A stretch of 64,000 nt of DNA from Pseudomonas fluorescens (GCF_001307275.1 NZ_CP012831.1:1488001-1552000); one strand, 5' to 3'. Counted from the first letter of the stretch, positions 15,631 through 24,683 are shown. Notes: generated by a model not told the origin, from the letters alone. A program made the numbers and translations.

Positions 15631-17139
15631 ATGCAATCGCAATTCGATCCGTTGGTTCATATCGATTGGAAAACACCGGGCAGCGACTTGCTCGGGCTGT
15701 TGCAGCATTACTATCCCGACATCGGTGTGTTTGCCGGCCCGGGGTTCGAGGCGCTGTTGGATGAGCTGTCCAACGAGATGCCCGAAGTCTGTTTCGAGGC
15801 GCTGGCGCCGCTGTTGGCGGGTCAGGGTTATGACTTGTGGAACCTGGACGCCGGTGGCGATGATTATCGGCCGGTGATTGTTCCGGTCGCTCAGCGCGAG
15901 GCCTTCGCCCGGCACTGGCAGGGCCAGCGCGGCGAGCCGAGGTTCACGGCGAGTTTGATCGAGCCGCCCAAGCCTGCCGCCGTCGAGCGAAAACCGGCCA
16001 AACCCAAGCGCAGCAAGGTGAAGTGGCTGCAGGAAGTCCATGACTATCCCGGTGCCACCTATGTGCATGAATACAACTACCGCAACGGTTGGGCCGCCAT
16101 CACCGAGCAGGACGAAGACCAGTGGTTGTGCTTTCTGATCGATTACAACCAATGGCCGCCCGCCGAGCAGGACATGCTCGAACACCGGGCCGATGGCGTG
16201 GACGGCGCGGACCTTCAGCTCGTCGATGCCGATGCCCGGCGCAGCCTGTGGAAACGTCGGGTCATACGCGGCGATTACAGTGCGGACGACCGCTACCAAT
16301 ACGAAACTCGTCAAGGCGATGCGATCGCGGCGTTCGGACCTGCCGGGGTGCAATGGCCGGAGTTTGAACAGCCCTGCGTGGTGGTGGGCTGGGAGATATT
16401 CGAACGTCAACGCATCTACGAACCCGAGCATTTGACGCGGATCTGGCGGATCACGGCGGACAGCAGCGAGGTGATTTTCGAGTATGCGGATGAACTGACG
16501 ATCCTGCCCATCGGCCCTCGCCGTTTGCTGTTCATGCAACACAACGGGGCGAAGTGCTGGGTCTGGAATCAAGACCCTCCGCACCAAGCCATCGTCGCCC
16601 GAGCAATGCCTGCCGAGGGCTATAAACTCAGGGCGTCAACGGCTTACCTGGGGGGTGACGAGGTTCTGCTGTTCAGCGAAGGCGCGCGGCAGAACCTTGA
16701 GCATTCGGGTTATCAGGAGACGGTGCTGTTGGCGTGGCGCTTCAACTTCGTGACCGGCGCTACGACGAAGGCGCTGTTGGACGGTTTCGGCAGTGAACTG
16801 CGCCAGGACACGCGTTTGCTCGTCACCCAGCCCAAGCAGGTCATTACGTTGCGCACCTTTCATGGGCAGCTTCATGTTGCCCGGGGGCATGGGAATTGGT
16901 GGGTGTGGAGTTATCGCGCCAATACGTTTGGGTCGCAGACGCTGGCGTGGTTCTGGAATCAGGACAGTAACGAGGTGGTGAAGCTGTCGACCAAGGACAT
17001 CCCGCGGATCAAGCCAGATGTTCGTTATGTACCGGCGCAGGATCGCTACCTGGCGTTCGAGACGGCGTTTGTGGCGCGGCTGCCGGAATTCAGCGAGATG
17101 GTTGAGGCCAAGGGGGGTGAGGTTTTGGTTTTTGGGTGA
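15631..17139 (+). CDS. hypothetical protein, DUF6630-like N-terminus
   Basis: Product of 502 residues from ATG 15631 (MQSQFD), chosen because AAGGAAGACAGG lies before it; an upstream ATG at 15595 has no such site. The first ~110 residues (EALLDELSNEMPEVCFEAL, GYDLWNLDAGGDDYR) resemble DUF6630, a small domain of unknown function. The rest is Trp-rich with regularly spaced strands (LLFMQHNGAKCWVWNQ, GNWWVWSYRAN), suggesting a beta-propeller-like fold. No signal peptide or membrane segment. No known function. Confidence 0.75.
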   Translation: MQSQFDPLVHIDWKTPGSDLLGLLQHYYPDIGVFAGPGFEALLDELSNEMPEVCFEALAPLLAGQGYDLWNLDAGGDDYRPVIVPVAQREAFARHWQGQRGEPRFTASLIEPPKPAAVERKPAKPKRSKVKWLQEVHDYPGATYVHEYNYRNGWAAITEQDEDQWLCFLIDYNQWPPAEQDMLEHRADGVDGADLQLVDADARRSLWKRRVIRGDYSADDRYQYETRQGDAIAAFGPAGVQWPEFEQPCVVVGWEIFERQRIYEPEHLTRIWRITADSSEVIFEYADELTILPIGPRRLLFMQHNGAKCWVWNQDPPHQAIVARAMPAEGYKLRASTAYLGGDEVLLFSEGARQNLEHSGYQETVLLAWRFNFVTGATTKALLDGFGSELRQDTRLLVTQPKQVITLRTFHGQLHVARGHGNWWVWSYRANTFGSQTLAWFWNQDSNEVVKLSTKDIPRIKPDVRYVPAQDRYLAFETAFVARLPEFSEMVEAKGGEVLVFG

Positions 17140-17177
17140 GGGGCTTCTGCCGCATTTCCTTCGACCGTACGCTATCA

Positions 17178-17212
17178 CCGTGGCGAGGGAGCTTGCTCCC
17201 TCACCACGGGGT
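17178..17212. repeat. REP element (type B, short form)
   Basis: CCGTGGCGAGGGAGCTTGCTCCCTCACCACGG, a palindrome lacking the TGCGCA side arm. It lies between two convergent genes. Confidence 0.7.
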
Positions 17213-17231
17213 TAGCGGTGATGTTGAGGGC

Positions 17232-17777
17232 TCAAACCCGCAGCAACCCGCGAAACCCTCGCGCCGCGTAATACGACTGCACACCATTGTGGTAAACGAA
17301 CACCCGGCCATAACGAAAGTCACCGAAAATCGCTCCTCCGAGGGCGCGAAGCTCTGGAGGGGTTGCCAGCCAGCTGGACGTCTTGGCGTCGAACTCACCG
17401 AGGGTTTGCAGGGCTCGGTATTGGTCTTCCGTCAGTAGGGCGATGCCCATCCTTTCGGCCATTTCGATGGCACTGCCTTTGGGCTTGTTCTCCTTGCGCG
17501 CTTCCAGCGCCGCGCGGTCGTAGCAAAGGCTCCGGCGTCCGGTCGGACTTTCTTTGGCGCAATCGCAGAAGGTGACGAGGCCCGTCTCTTTGTCTTGGCC
17601 AATCACGTCTGGCTCGCCGCCGGTGGCTTCCATGGCTTGGAGGGATTTCAGGGCGTTGGGGTTGTTTTCAAGCCGGCTCTGGACGCCGGCCCAAGGGATG
17701 TCTGGGTGACGATTCAGGTTTTGTTCGAAGCGGGTTTTCAGGGTTTGGATGAGGTTGTCTTGTTCTTGTTTTTTCAT
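17232..17777 (-). CDS. DUF4256 domain-containing protein
   Basis: Product of 181 residues, length typical for DUF4256. Recognisable segments: GGEPDVIGQDKETG, FCDCAKESPTGRRSLCYD, and GGAIFGDFRYGRVFVYHNGV. Cytosolic, unknown function. A Cys-Asp-Cys and a later Cys in the middle could bind a metal, but this is unproven. Monocistronic by context, facing a REPIN upstream. Confidence 0.85.
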   Translation of the reverse strand: MKKQEQDNLIQTLKTRFEQNLNRHPDIPWAGVQSRLENNPNALKSLQAMEATGGEPDVIGQDKETGLVTFCDCAKESPTGRRSLCYDRAALEARKENKPKGSAIEMAERMGIALLTEDQYRALQTLGEFDAKTSSWLATPPELRALGGAIFGDFRYGRVFVYHNGVQSYYAARGFRGLLRV

Positions 17778-17879
17778 GGTGTGGAAGTCCGTGGGTGATC
17801 GGTTGCCGATTCCGCGCCTGGTTCAAGACTACCTAGGATAGACGTGCTGCAGATTTCCCACAGACGTCATCGTTTTTTG

Positions 17880-17968
17880 TGGGAGCGAGCTTGCTCGCGA
17901 TGGCGGTGTAACAGCCAGCAGATTGGTTGACTGTGAATCCGCTATCGCGAGCAAGCTCGCTCCCACAG
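17880..17968. repeat. REPIN (paired type A REPs)
   Basis: Inverted pair of TGTGGGAGCGAGCTTGCTCG units around a ~40-base core, directly downstream of the isomerase gene stop. Confidence 0.9.
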
Positions 17969-17972
17969 GGGG

Positions 17973-18722
17973 TCAGGCGTTGAACTGCTTGATCCAATCA
18001 AGGCCTGCCACGGTAGAGCTGATGGGGCGGTACTCACAGCCGATCCACCCTTGGTAGCCACGCCGCTCCAAGTCTGCGAACAAAGCCGCAAAATCCATAT
18101 TCCCCGTCCCTGGTTCATGACGCCCCGGGCAGTCGGCAATTTGCACATGGACGGTTCGGTCATAGAAGCGAGCCAGGACATCCGCCGCATCCCCGGTCAA
18201 CCGTTGGGCGTGGTAAAGATCGAGGATCAGCCCGACACTCGGGAAAGTCTCCAGCACTTGTTGCGCCTTGGTGAAGTCGGACATGTAATAGTCCGGCATC
18301 TCCTGCACACAGATGACTTCAATCAGCGGCCGCAAACCCTGGTCCTCAAGGTATTTGACGGCGTACTCCAGGTTGCGCCCATAGATAAGCGCGGCGTCTT
18401 CCTGAATCGTAACGCCCGACATGATGTGGACATCCAAACACGCCAGCGCCTTCGCATAGCGAGCAGCCTGGAGCAAGCCGCTGCGAAACTCCTCGTCCTT
18501 GCCGTGCAAGGCTGCGATGCCTTTGGTCACGCCAGCCGGTGCGGCGAACTGGATCAACGGCAGGTTGTGTTGAGTCAGATGATCGGCCAGAAGACTGGCA
18601 TCGAATTCGTAGGGCGAAGGGAACTCCACCGCGCGAAAACCCGCAGCAGCGGCGGCTTCGATGCGTTGTAGAAAAGGCACCTCATTGAATTGAAAACCGA
18701 GGTGAGCGTTGAACTTGGGCAT
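17973..18722 (-). CDS. hydroxypyruvate isomerase / 2-oxo-tetronate isomerase family
   Basis: Product of 249 residues starting MPKFNAHLGFQFNE; an in-frame ATG at 18734 is also possible. TIM-barrel xylose-isomerase-like fold with metal ligands expected in IEVICVQEMPDY (Glu), LILDLYHAQ (Asp, His), VHVQIAD and GCEYRP (Glu). OtnI/Hyi enzymes interconvert 2-oxo-tetronates or hydroxypyruvate/tartronate semialdehyde. Next gene upstream is an Asp/Glu racemase-like protein in the same direction (42 bases apart), so the pair may form a small catabolic operon. No OtnK/OtnC partners are present. Confidence 0.82.
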   Translation of the reverse strand: MPKFNAHLGFQFNEVPFLQRIEAAAAAGFRAVEFPSPYEFDASLLADHLTQHNLPLIQFAAPAGVTKGIAALHGKDEEFRSGLLQAARYAKALACLDVHIMSGVTIQEDAALIYGRNLEYAVKYLEDQGLRPLIEVICVQEMPDYYMSDFTKAQQVLETFPSVGLILDLYHAQRLTGDAADVLARFYDRTVHVQIADCPGRHEPGTGNMDFAALFADLERRGYQGWIGCEYRPISSTVAGLDWIKQFNA

Positions 18723-18763
18723 TGGGTCAATCATCCATCCTGGGAAGAAACGAAATCATCCGT

Positions 18764-19417
18764 TCAGAGCAACTTGTGCAGCGCCAGCACCGCACTGTCG
18801 GGCGTCGTCAATACTGGCAGACCGGAGCGGGCCTGAGCTTGCCCGGCAGCGCTGGTCATCGAAAACTGGGCGAAACATATCAGGTCGCAGCCCTCGACCC
18901 GGGCGGCCATTTCCACGATGGCGGCATCGTGGGCTTGCGGGTTGCCGTCTTTCAACGCCTGCAATGCACCCGGAACGAAATAGGGCACCACTTCGACCAC
19001 GCGACCACTGCGCTCTGCCGCTTGCTTGAACTCGGGCATCATCGAGGTAATGGTGGGTTCGAACGTTGCCAGCACCGCAATGCGCGATGCCTGGCTCAGT
19101 GCCTGCTCGATCATGGCTTCGTTCGGCTTGAGCACGGGAATGGCCACCTCGGGTTTAATCAGGTCGATGGCATCGCCAAACGCCGAGCAGGTAAACAGAA
19201 TGGCATCCGCCGCGCTTTGTACGGCGTACTGGGAAAGCGTAAGGAAGCGAGCTTTCATGCTCGTGGTCAACTCGCCCTCTTCCACCCGGTCCTGGGGCAG
19301 CGAGTCCTCAAGCAGATTGATGATCCGTGCCTGCGGCCAATGCCGGGCAAAAGCAGCGGTGATGGGCTCGATCGCCAAAGGGGTTGCATGGATCATAAAA
19401 ATTCGTGGAGCCTTCAT
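18764..19417 (-). CDS. Asp/Glu/hydantoin racemase superfamily protein
   Basis: Product of 217 residues starting MKAPRIFMIHATPLAIEP. The longer reading to 19558 would overlap the divergent VOC gene and has no supporting homology. First catalytic-type Cys is in FTCSAFGDAI. At the place of the second Cys motif (usually GC-x-G) the sequence reads CFAQFSM, so the acid/base pair may be altered and the protein may not be a two-cysteine racemase. Possible activities include racemase, isomerase or decarboxylase. Likely co-transcribed with the hydroxypyruvate isomerase-like gene. Confidence 0.8.
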   Translation of the reverse strand: MKAPRIFMIHATPLAIEPITAAFARHWPQARIINLLEDSLPQDRVEEGELTTSMKARFLTLSQYAVQSAADAILFTCSAFGDAIDLIKPEVAIPVLKPNEAMIEQALSQASRIAVLATFEPTITSMMPEFKQAAERSGRVVEVVPYFVPGALQALKDGNPQAHDAAIVEMAARVEGCDLICFAQFSMTSAAGQAQARSGLPVLTTPDSAVLALHKLL

Positions 19418-19525
19418 GCTTATGCCATTCTCCAGATCATGTTTTTTGCACGGTATCAGAAGCCCCGATAGCGTGTGGAATTCCTGTGGCAATAAACAAT
19501 GCGGTACTGAGCACATGAGGCCCGT

Positions 19526-19942
19526 ATGAAGAACTTCACGATTCAACGCATCGACCACATCGTCCTGCGCGTAAAGAACCTCGAGCGCAGCCTCGCTTTC
19601 TACACATCGGTGCTCGGTTGCGAGCTGAAGAAACGCCGGGACGATCTAGGCATGCTTCATCTGGGCACCGGTGTTTCGATGATTGACCTGGTTGCTGTCG
19701 ACGGGCCTCTCGGTCGCCAAGGTGGGCCGGCAGCGGGAAAGCAGGGGCACAATGTCGATCACCTGTGCCTGCGGATCGAGCCGTTTGATGAACCCGCCCT
19801 TCTCGCGCATTTGGCTTCGGCAGGCCTGACCGTTGAGAAGGCGCAGATGCGCTATGGCGCGGAGGGCAAGGGCTGGTCGATTTACTGCTTCGACCCGGAC
19901 GGCAACCAGATCGAGTTGAAGGGGCCGGCATTGGAACCCTGA
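19526..19942 (+). CDS. VOC family protein (glyoxalase/bleomycin resistance superfamily)
   Basis: Product of 138 residues, one VOC domain. Metal-ligand pattern: His in RIDHIVLRV, His in VDHLCLRI, Glu in GNQIELKG. FDPDGNQIE is the standard C-terminal signature. Could be a dioxygenase, glyoxalase-like or resistance protein; not specifiable. It is divergent from the racemase-like gene with a 108-base spacer that must hold both promoters. Confidence 0.88.
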   Translation: MKNFTIQRIDHIVLRVKNLERSLAFYTSVLGCELKKRRDDLGMLHLGTGVSMIDLVAVDGPLGRQGGPAAGKQGHNVDHLCLRIEPFDEPALLAHLASAGLTVEKAQMRYGAEGKGWSIYCFDPDGNQIELKGPALEP

Positions 19943-19964
19943 GCTTCAACTGGCGAGCAATCCC

Positions 19965-20051
19965 CTGTGCGGACTTGCTCGCGAAAGCGGTCTATCTGGA
20001 TCGGTGATGTTGACTGTGCCGGCGTCATCGCGAGCAAGCTCGCTCCCACAG
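19965..20051. repeat. REPIN, left arm degenerate
   Basis: Right arm CGCGAGCAAGCTCGCTCCCA is canonical; the left arm reads CTGTGCGGACTTGCTCGCGA with several changes. Lies between the VOC gene and the lipoprotein gene. Confidence 0.8.
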
Positions 20052-20124
20052 GAGGTCGGCGGTGGACGCAATAGTGGCACATCAGTAGCATTCACCCACT
20101 TTATCGATCCTTCAAGGATGCCTC

Positions 20125-21174
20125 ATGCTCGCCCTGCCTCGCCGTCTTGTCCCGCTGTCAGCATTGTCCGCGTTGTTCGTATTGCTCGGCGGTTGCAGCG
20201 TCAACGGCAGTTACCCCGACGCCACCGAACCGGACGCTGCCAAGTTGCGGTTCGTCGCCAATACCAGCAACGCCACGCTGGACTATTTCGATGCCGCCCA
20301 TTGCGACGGGCAAACCACGGGCATTCTCAACAATCTGCTGCTGAGCGATACCGCGCGGCGGGTGGGGATGAGCGTTCCGGCGCCCAAGGATGCCAAGGGC
20401 TATCTGGAGGTCAAGTTCAAGCCCGGTGAGCAGATTTACCTGCGCACCAACATGAACAGCGGTTATGCCGTGTGCGGCAAGGGCTTCAACTTTACCCCCG
20501 AGGCCAATGCCGAATACGAGGTGACCTTCAAGTCCGAGAAGAACCTCTGCCTGACTCAGTTGCAACGCCTGCAACGGGTCGACGGCAAGGACGTGCGCAC
20601 ACCGATCTCGATCCTGAAAAAAGATTTTCCCGCCTGCGCCGGTCGCAACGCGCTGTTTCCCAAGACCTACCCGGACACGCCCCATCGCCTGGAGCTGATG
20701 AACCGGGTCATCGATAAAAGCCTGGTCGTCACTGTGAAAACCGATCCGGCCAAGGAAAAAGTCGAGAGTTACTCGCCAGAGAAACTCGACACGTTGATCA
20801 GCGAACGCAAGGCCAAGCTCGGCTTCGACCTGCCGCCTGACTACTGGACGCTGTACCGGGAAAACCTGAAGACATTTGGCGATGACATGGCGCAGAACAA
20901 GGCGCGCTCGCTGGAACGCTTCAAGGATGAATACCAGACGCGCCTGCGGCAGGTGAAGGATGAGCAGTTGGAACAATGGGCGTTGCCCAAAACCGCCAAT
21001 GCCAAGCCGGAGAAAGCCGAGATCGATCTGGACATCGCGATGATGGTGGAGTACTTCCGGATCGGGAATGGGGTGACGGTCGAAGCGGTAGGTCATCACC
21101 TGGAAAGGATGGCGCAGATGGATGAGCGCTACGGGGTTTGTGCACGGTTTGCGGAGTGCTGGAAGCGCAACTAG
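20125..21174 (+). CDS. putative lipoprotein of unknown function
   Basis: Product of 349 residues. A signal peptide with lipobox LLGGC (Cys25) predicts lipidation; Ser at +2 favours the outer membrane. Residues ~40-170 form a compact, Cys-containing beta-rich domain (KPGEQIYLRTN near 100); the rest is helical and charged, ending in a Cys pair (CARFAEC). I do not recognise the family. Flanked by REP sequences on both sides, so it is probably a single-gene unit. Confidence 0.8.
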   Translation: MLALPRRLVPLSALSALFVLLGGCSVNGSYPDATEPDAAKLRFVANTSNATLDYFDAAHCDGQTTGILNNLLLSDTARRVGMSVPAPKDAKGYLEVKFKPGEQIYLRTNMNSGYAVCGKGFNFTPEANAEYEVTFKSEKNLCLTQLQRLQRVDGKDVRTPISILKKDFPACAGRNALFPKTYPDTPHRLELMNRVIDKSLVVTVKTDPAKEKVESYSPEKLDTLISERKAKLGFDLPPDYWTLYRENLKTFGDDMAQNKARSLERFKDEYQTRLRQVKDEQLEQWALPKTANAKPEKAEIDLDIAMMVEYFRIGNGVTVEAVGHHLERMAQMDERYGVCARFAECWKRN

Positions 21175-21195
21175 CAGCCATGGCTGTAGCGCCGT

Positions 21196-21221
21196 CATCG
21201 CGAGCAAGTTCGCTCCCACAG
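21196..21221. repeat. single REP (type A)
   Basis: CATCGCGAGCAAGTTCGCTC followed by CCACA; one arm only, just after the lipoprotein gene. Confidence 0.75.
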
Positions 21222-21268
21222 GGGGGCGGTGGTGGATACAGCATTTGCACACACCCGAGATCAAAAAC

Positions 21269-21357
21269 TGTGGGAGCGAGCTTGCTCGCGATGGCGGTGT
21301 GTCAGCCACATCAATGTTGACTGATCCGCCGCTATCGCGAGCAAGCTCGCTCCCACA
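21269..21357. repeat. REPIN, identical to 22940-23028
   Basis: 89-bp REPIN with core GGCGGTGTGTCAGCCACATC... identical base for base to the element at 22940-23028. The two bracket the divergent GntR genes. Confidence 0.92.
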
Positions 21358-21374
21358 ATGTTCTGCGGTGGAGG

Positions 21375-22088
21375 TTATTGCGCCGTCAATTCCACCACAC
21401 CCCGAACCCGCTGCTGCATATTGATCAAATGCAACCGCATCGACGCCCGCGCCGCTTGCGCATCATGCCGCGCCAACGCCGCGTAGATCTGCTCGCGCTC
21501 ACGCACCACCAACGCCCGATTTTCATCCGTCACCGCCGGTCCGGCCTGTTGCACCACGGCGATCAACGTATTGCCCACATGGGCCATGGCGTCGATGAAA
21601 AAGCTGTTGCCGGTGCACTGGGCGATCTGCAGATGAAATTCGAAATCGACCCGGGCGCTTTCGTCAGCCGTTGAGTCAAAAGCATTCGCCGCGTCGAGCG
21701 CCTCACGCATCGCCTGCAACTGCTCCGGTGTGGCCCGTTGTGCGGCGATGCCGGCGGCTTCCACTTCCAGGCTCAGGCGCAGTTCGATCACGGCGAGCGC
21801 ATCGTAGGCACCGCCCTTGACGTGTTTGCTGCCCTGGAAATCCCCCGGGCGGGCGGTGTCCACCACGAAGGTACCGATGCCGTGACGGGTTTCCACCAAC
21901 CCTTCGGCCTGGAGCCGCGACATGGCTTCGCGGACCACCGTCCGGCTGACGCCGCGTTCCTTGATGATGACTTGTTCGGTGGGTAACTTGCTGCCCGCAG
22001 GCAGTTCGCCGGCCAGTATCTGCTGCGTCAGGTCGACCACCAGTTGTTGAGTCATGCTCAGGCGTCGATCGGGTGTGACACGGTCCAT
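21375..22088 (-). CDS. FadR-subfamily GntR transcriptional regulator
   Basis: Product of 237 residues. Winged helix at ~8-75 (KLPTEQVIIKERGVSRTVVR, then EAMSRLQAEGLVETRHGIGTF) and an all-helical FCD ligand domain (~95-225), with the likely metal ligands Asp in RVDFEFHLQIA, His in FHLQ, and His in ASMRLHLINM. Divergent paralogue of the regulator at 22186. FadR/FCD proteins sense sugar acids or organic acids; the nearby porin, transporter and dehydratase suggest uronate-type ligands. Confidence 0.9.
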   Translation of the reverse strand: MDRVTPDRRLSMTQQLVVDLTQQILAGELPAGSKLPTEQVIIKERGVSRTVVREAMSRLQAEGLVETRHGIGTFVVDTARPGDFQGSKHVKGGAYDALAVIELRLSLEVEAAGIAAQRATPEQLQAMREALDAANAFDSTADESARVDFEFHLQIAQCTGNSFFIDAMAHVGNTLIAVVQQAGPAVTDENRALVVREREQIYAALARHDAQAARASMRLHLINMQQRVRGVVELTAQ

Positions 22089-22115
22089 TGCACCTATCCA
22101 TTAAAGCCAGACGAT

Positions 22116-22133
22116 CGCGGCATTATAGCCGCG
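22116..22133. promoter_or_regulatory. palindrome between divergent GntR genes
   Basis: CGCGGC-ATTATA-GCCGCG in the 97-base divergent space. Possible operator for one or both GntR proteins or part of the overlapping promoters. Confidence 0.5.
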
Positions 22134-22185
22134 ACCTTGCGCTAAAACTCACTATAATGCCCGCTGATCACCCAAGAGCAAGCCG

Positions 22186-22929
22186 ATGACGGATCAAGCG
22201 TTATCTCCACTGAACAAGCCACGCCGCCTCGCCGAAACACTGGTCGACCGCTTTGCCCAGCGCATGCGCGACGGCACCCTCAAGTGTGGCGAAAAGCTTC
22301 CCACCGAAGTGCATATCATGGAGGCCGAGGGGGTCAGTCGTTCAGTGGTGCGCGAAGCGCTGTCGCGCTTGCAGGCGGCGGGGCTGGTGGAGACGCGCCA
22401 TGGCGTCGGCACCTTTGTCCTCGACATGCCGGCGCCGGAGGGCTTCACCTTGGGGCCGGCGACGATTGCCACGTTGTCGGACGTGCTCAACCTGTTGGAG
22501 TTTCGCCTGAGCCTGGAAGTCCAGGCCGCCGGCATGGCCGCGCAACGCGCAACCCCCGAAGCCCTGGCCGAACTGGCCCAGGCGCTGGAGGCGTTGCTGC
22601 AAGGGCCGGAAAAGTCCGGTACCACCATCAATGCCGATTTCCAGTTCCATCTGAAAATCGCCAAGGCGGCCGGCAATTACTACCTGATCGATATCATGAA
22701 GCACCTGGGCACGAAGCTGATCCCCCGTACCCGCATGAACTCCGCCTACTCCGGGCAAAGTGATCGCAGCGCTTACCTGCAGGGGATCAACGCCGAACAC
22801 CAGCAGATCTTCGACGCCATCGCCAGCGGCAATGTCGATGCGGCGCGGGCGGCCATGTACCTGCATTTGAGCAACAGCCGCATGCGCCTGTGTGAAACGC
22901 AACAGCGCCAGGCGTTCTACAACGAGTAA
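22186..22929 (+). CDS. FadR-subfamily GntR transcriptional regulator
   Basis: Product of 247 residues. Winged helix ~15-85 (KLPTEVHIMEAEGVSRSVVR) and FCD domain ~105-235 with NADFQFHLKIAKAAGN and AAMYLHLSNSR supplying metal-type ligands. It is about as long as its divergent neighbour and clearly paralogous, especially in SRxVVREAxSRLQAxGLVETRHG. Probably controls the adjacent oligosaccharide/sugar-acid genes. Confidence 0.9.
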   Translation: MTDQALSPLNKPRRLAETLVDRFAQRMRDGTLKCGEKLPTEVHIMEAEGVSRSVVREALSRLQAAGLVETRHGVGTFVLDMPAPEGFTLGPATIATLSDVLNLLEFRLSLEVQAAGMAAQRATPEALAELAQALEALLQGPEKSGTTINADFQFHLKIAKAAGNYYLIDIMKHLGTKLIPRTRMNSAYSGQSDRSAYLQGINAEHQQIFDAIASGNVDAARAAMYLHLSNSRMRLCETQQRQAFYNE

Positions 22930-22939
22930 GCCCTGCCCC

Positions 22940-23028
22940 TGTGGGAGCGAGCTTGCTCGCGATGGCGGTGTGTCAGCCACATCAATGTTGACTGATCCGC
23001 CGCTATCGCGAGCAAGCTCGCTCCCACA
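22940..23028. repeat. REPIN, identical to 21269-21357
   Basis: Second perfect copy of the 89-bp REPIN, between the GntR gene and the convergent porin gene. Confidence 0.92.
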
Positions 23029-23051
23029 GGTTGATCCCGCGCTTCAACAAC

Positions 23052-23774
23052 TTAGAAAAAGTTGTATTGAATACCGACCCGCAGACGCAGTTGACGATCA
23101 CTGTCGACGGAGTTGACCTTGATATCACCCACTTCAAAGAACGGCGCCCAGCGCTTGTCCCACTTGTACTTGACCACGGCATTCTGCTCATAGTCGTCGG
23201 TGCCGCCGTTATAACGGATGTAGTTGGCATCGAAGTACGTCAGTTGATATTCATACGCCCACGGCCCCTGGTTCGCGTAGTTGATGTACACGTCGTAACG
23301 ATGGATCTTCTGGTCGTCCTGGCCGTTGTCCGGCACGTCATGGTCGACCTTGTCACGGTCGAGCTTGGAGGAGTCGTAGCGGTAGCGTCCGGCGATGCTC
23401 AGCTCCTTGGTGAGCTTGTAGCCCAGGCGCATGCCCATCTTGTAGGTGGTGGATTCTTCGTCGCTTTCCATGGCGAACGAAGGCGTGAGCGTCCAGCGAT
23501 CATTGAGCTTGTGCTGGTAGTTGACGGTGAATTCATGGCCGCTGCCGACGGTGTTGTCGAAGGCAACGTCTTCGCGATCACCGGCGGTCTTGTATTTGAG
23601 TTCCCCTTCCAGCCCCACGCCGTTGTCCAACCGCATGCCGAACTTGGCGCGGTCGGCGTGCATGCGGGTTTGTTCCGCATATTGGTGGCGTACGTTGATA
23701 TAGCCGGTATCGGCCATGGCAACGACTGAAGTGAACAAGGAAGCGAGGGACAGCGCGACAAGTGTCTTTTTCAT
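23052..23774 (-). CDS. KdgM-family oligogalacturonate-specific porin
   Basis: Product of 240 residues with signal peptide (cleavage after VAMA). The sequence ADTGYINVRHQY, KYKTAGDREDVAFDNTVG and YKWDKRWAPFFEVGDIKV follows Erwinia/Dickeya KdgM closely; the C-terminal Phe fits a small 12-strand monomeric outer-membrane barrel. KdgM admits acidic pectin oligomers. No pectate lyase is in the window, so the actual substrate may be other anionic oligosaccharides. Located next to the Dpp-type ABC genes, which it probably feeds. Confidence 0.88.
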   Translation of the reverse strand: MKKTLVALSLASLFTSVVAMADTGYINVRHQYAEQTRMHADRAKFGMRLDNGVGLEGELKYKTAGDREDVAFDNTVGSGHEFTVNYQHKLNDRWTLTPSFAMESDEESTTYKMGMRLGYKLTKELSIAGRYRYDSSKLDRDKVDHDVPDNGQDDQKIHRYDVYINYANQGPWAYEYQLTYFDANYIRYNGGTDDYEQNAVVKYKWDKRWAPFFEVGDIKVNSVDSDRQLRLRVGIQYNFF

Positions 23775-23905
23775 GTTTTTTTATTCTTGTTAGTTGAGTT
23801 ATTAGTTGGGTTGAACGCCAAATCACAGGCGAGCGCGTGCGCGGCATTGAAACCTGCGGTTCAACGTCTTCTGCGGGTTAAAACACGTGCAACGAACGAG
23901 TCAGC

Positions 23906-24673
23906 TCAAACAGCGATAGGTATTCGCTGTATGTCCCGACTGGCTTGCACCAGCAAACGGGTGTACGCATGGGTGGCGCCATCGCTCGCCAGCAGATGGC
24001 TGTCGAGCGTCTCCACCACCCGGCCCTGCTGCATCACCGCCAGCCGATCACACAAATGCGCCACCACCGCCAGATCGTGGGTGACCATCAGGTAGGTCAA
24101 CCCTTCCTGGCGACGCAAGTCGGCCAGCAGGTTGAGGATTTCCGCCTGCACCGAGACATCCAGCGCCGAGGTCGGCTCGTCCAGCAACAGCACCCGGGGC
24201 CGCAGGATCAGCGCCCGGGCAATCGCCACGCGTTGGCGCTGCCCTCCGGACAACTGGTGCGGATAGCGGAAGCGAAAGCTGTCGTTCAAGCCAACCTTGC
24301 GCAGGATCTCGCTGACCTTCTGCCCACGCCCATCGATGCCATGGATGCGCAGCGGTTCCTGCAACGCGGCGTCGATGGTGTAGCGCGGATGCAACGAGGC
24401 ATACGGGTCCTGGAACACCATCTGCACCGTGCGGTAGTGGTTCAGCGGCAGGTTGCGCGTCACGGCCTGGCCGGCGACCCGCAGTTGTCCGCTCCAATGC
24501 TGGTACTGCCCGGCCAGGCAGCGCAGCACGGTGGTCTTGCCCGAACCGGACTCCCCCACCAGGCCGAATGCCTCGCCTTCGCCCACGCTCAAATCGACGT
24601 CGTGCAGTACCGCGTTCAATGCCGCGCCGGTGCCGAAACTGAGGTTCAGGCCGGCGATTTCAATCATGCTCAT
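23906..24673 (-). CDS. ABC transporter ATP-binding protein (DppF/OppF type)
   Basis: Product of 255 residues with GAGGAG before ATG 24673. Walker A GESGSGKTT, signature LSGGQRQRVAIARAL, Walker B VLLLDEPTSALD. It is the last gene of a five-gene operon encoding a peptide/nickel-type (family 5) importer. It energises uptake from the cytosolic face together with its paralogue upstream. It ends 131 bases from the convergent-side porin gene. Confidence 0.92.
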   Translation of the reverse strand: MSMIEIAGLNLSFGTGAALNAVLHDVDLSVGEGEAFGLVGESGSGKTTVLRCLAGQYQHWSGQLRVAGQAVTRNLPLNHYRTVQMVFQDPYASLHPRYTIDAALQEPLRIHGIDGRGQKVSEILRKVGLNDSFRFRYPHQLSGGQRQRVAIARALILRPRVLLLDEPTSALDVSVQAEILNLLADLRRQEGLTYLMVTHDLAVVAHLCDRLAVMQQGRVVETLDSHLLASDGATHAYTRLLVQASRDIQRIPIAV

Positions 24674-24683
24674 GACAGGCTCC

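Noticed and set aside
19418..19558. N-terminal extension of the racemase-like protein
   Set aside because: It overlaps the divergent VOC start, has no family similarity, and a good internal start exists at 19417.
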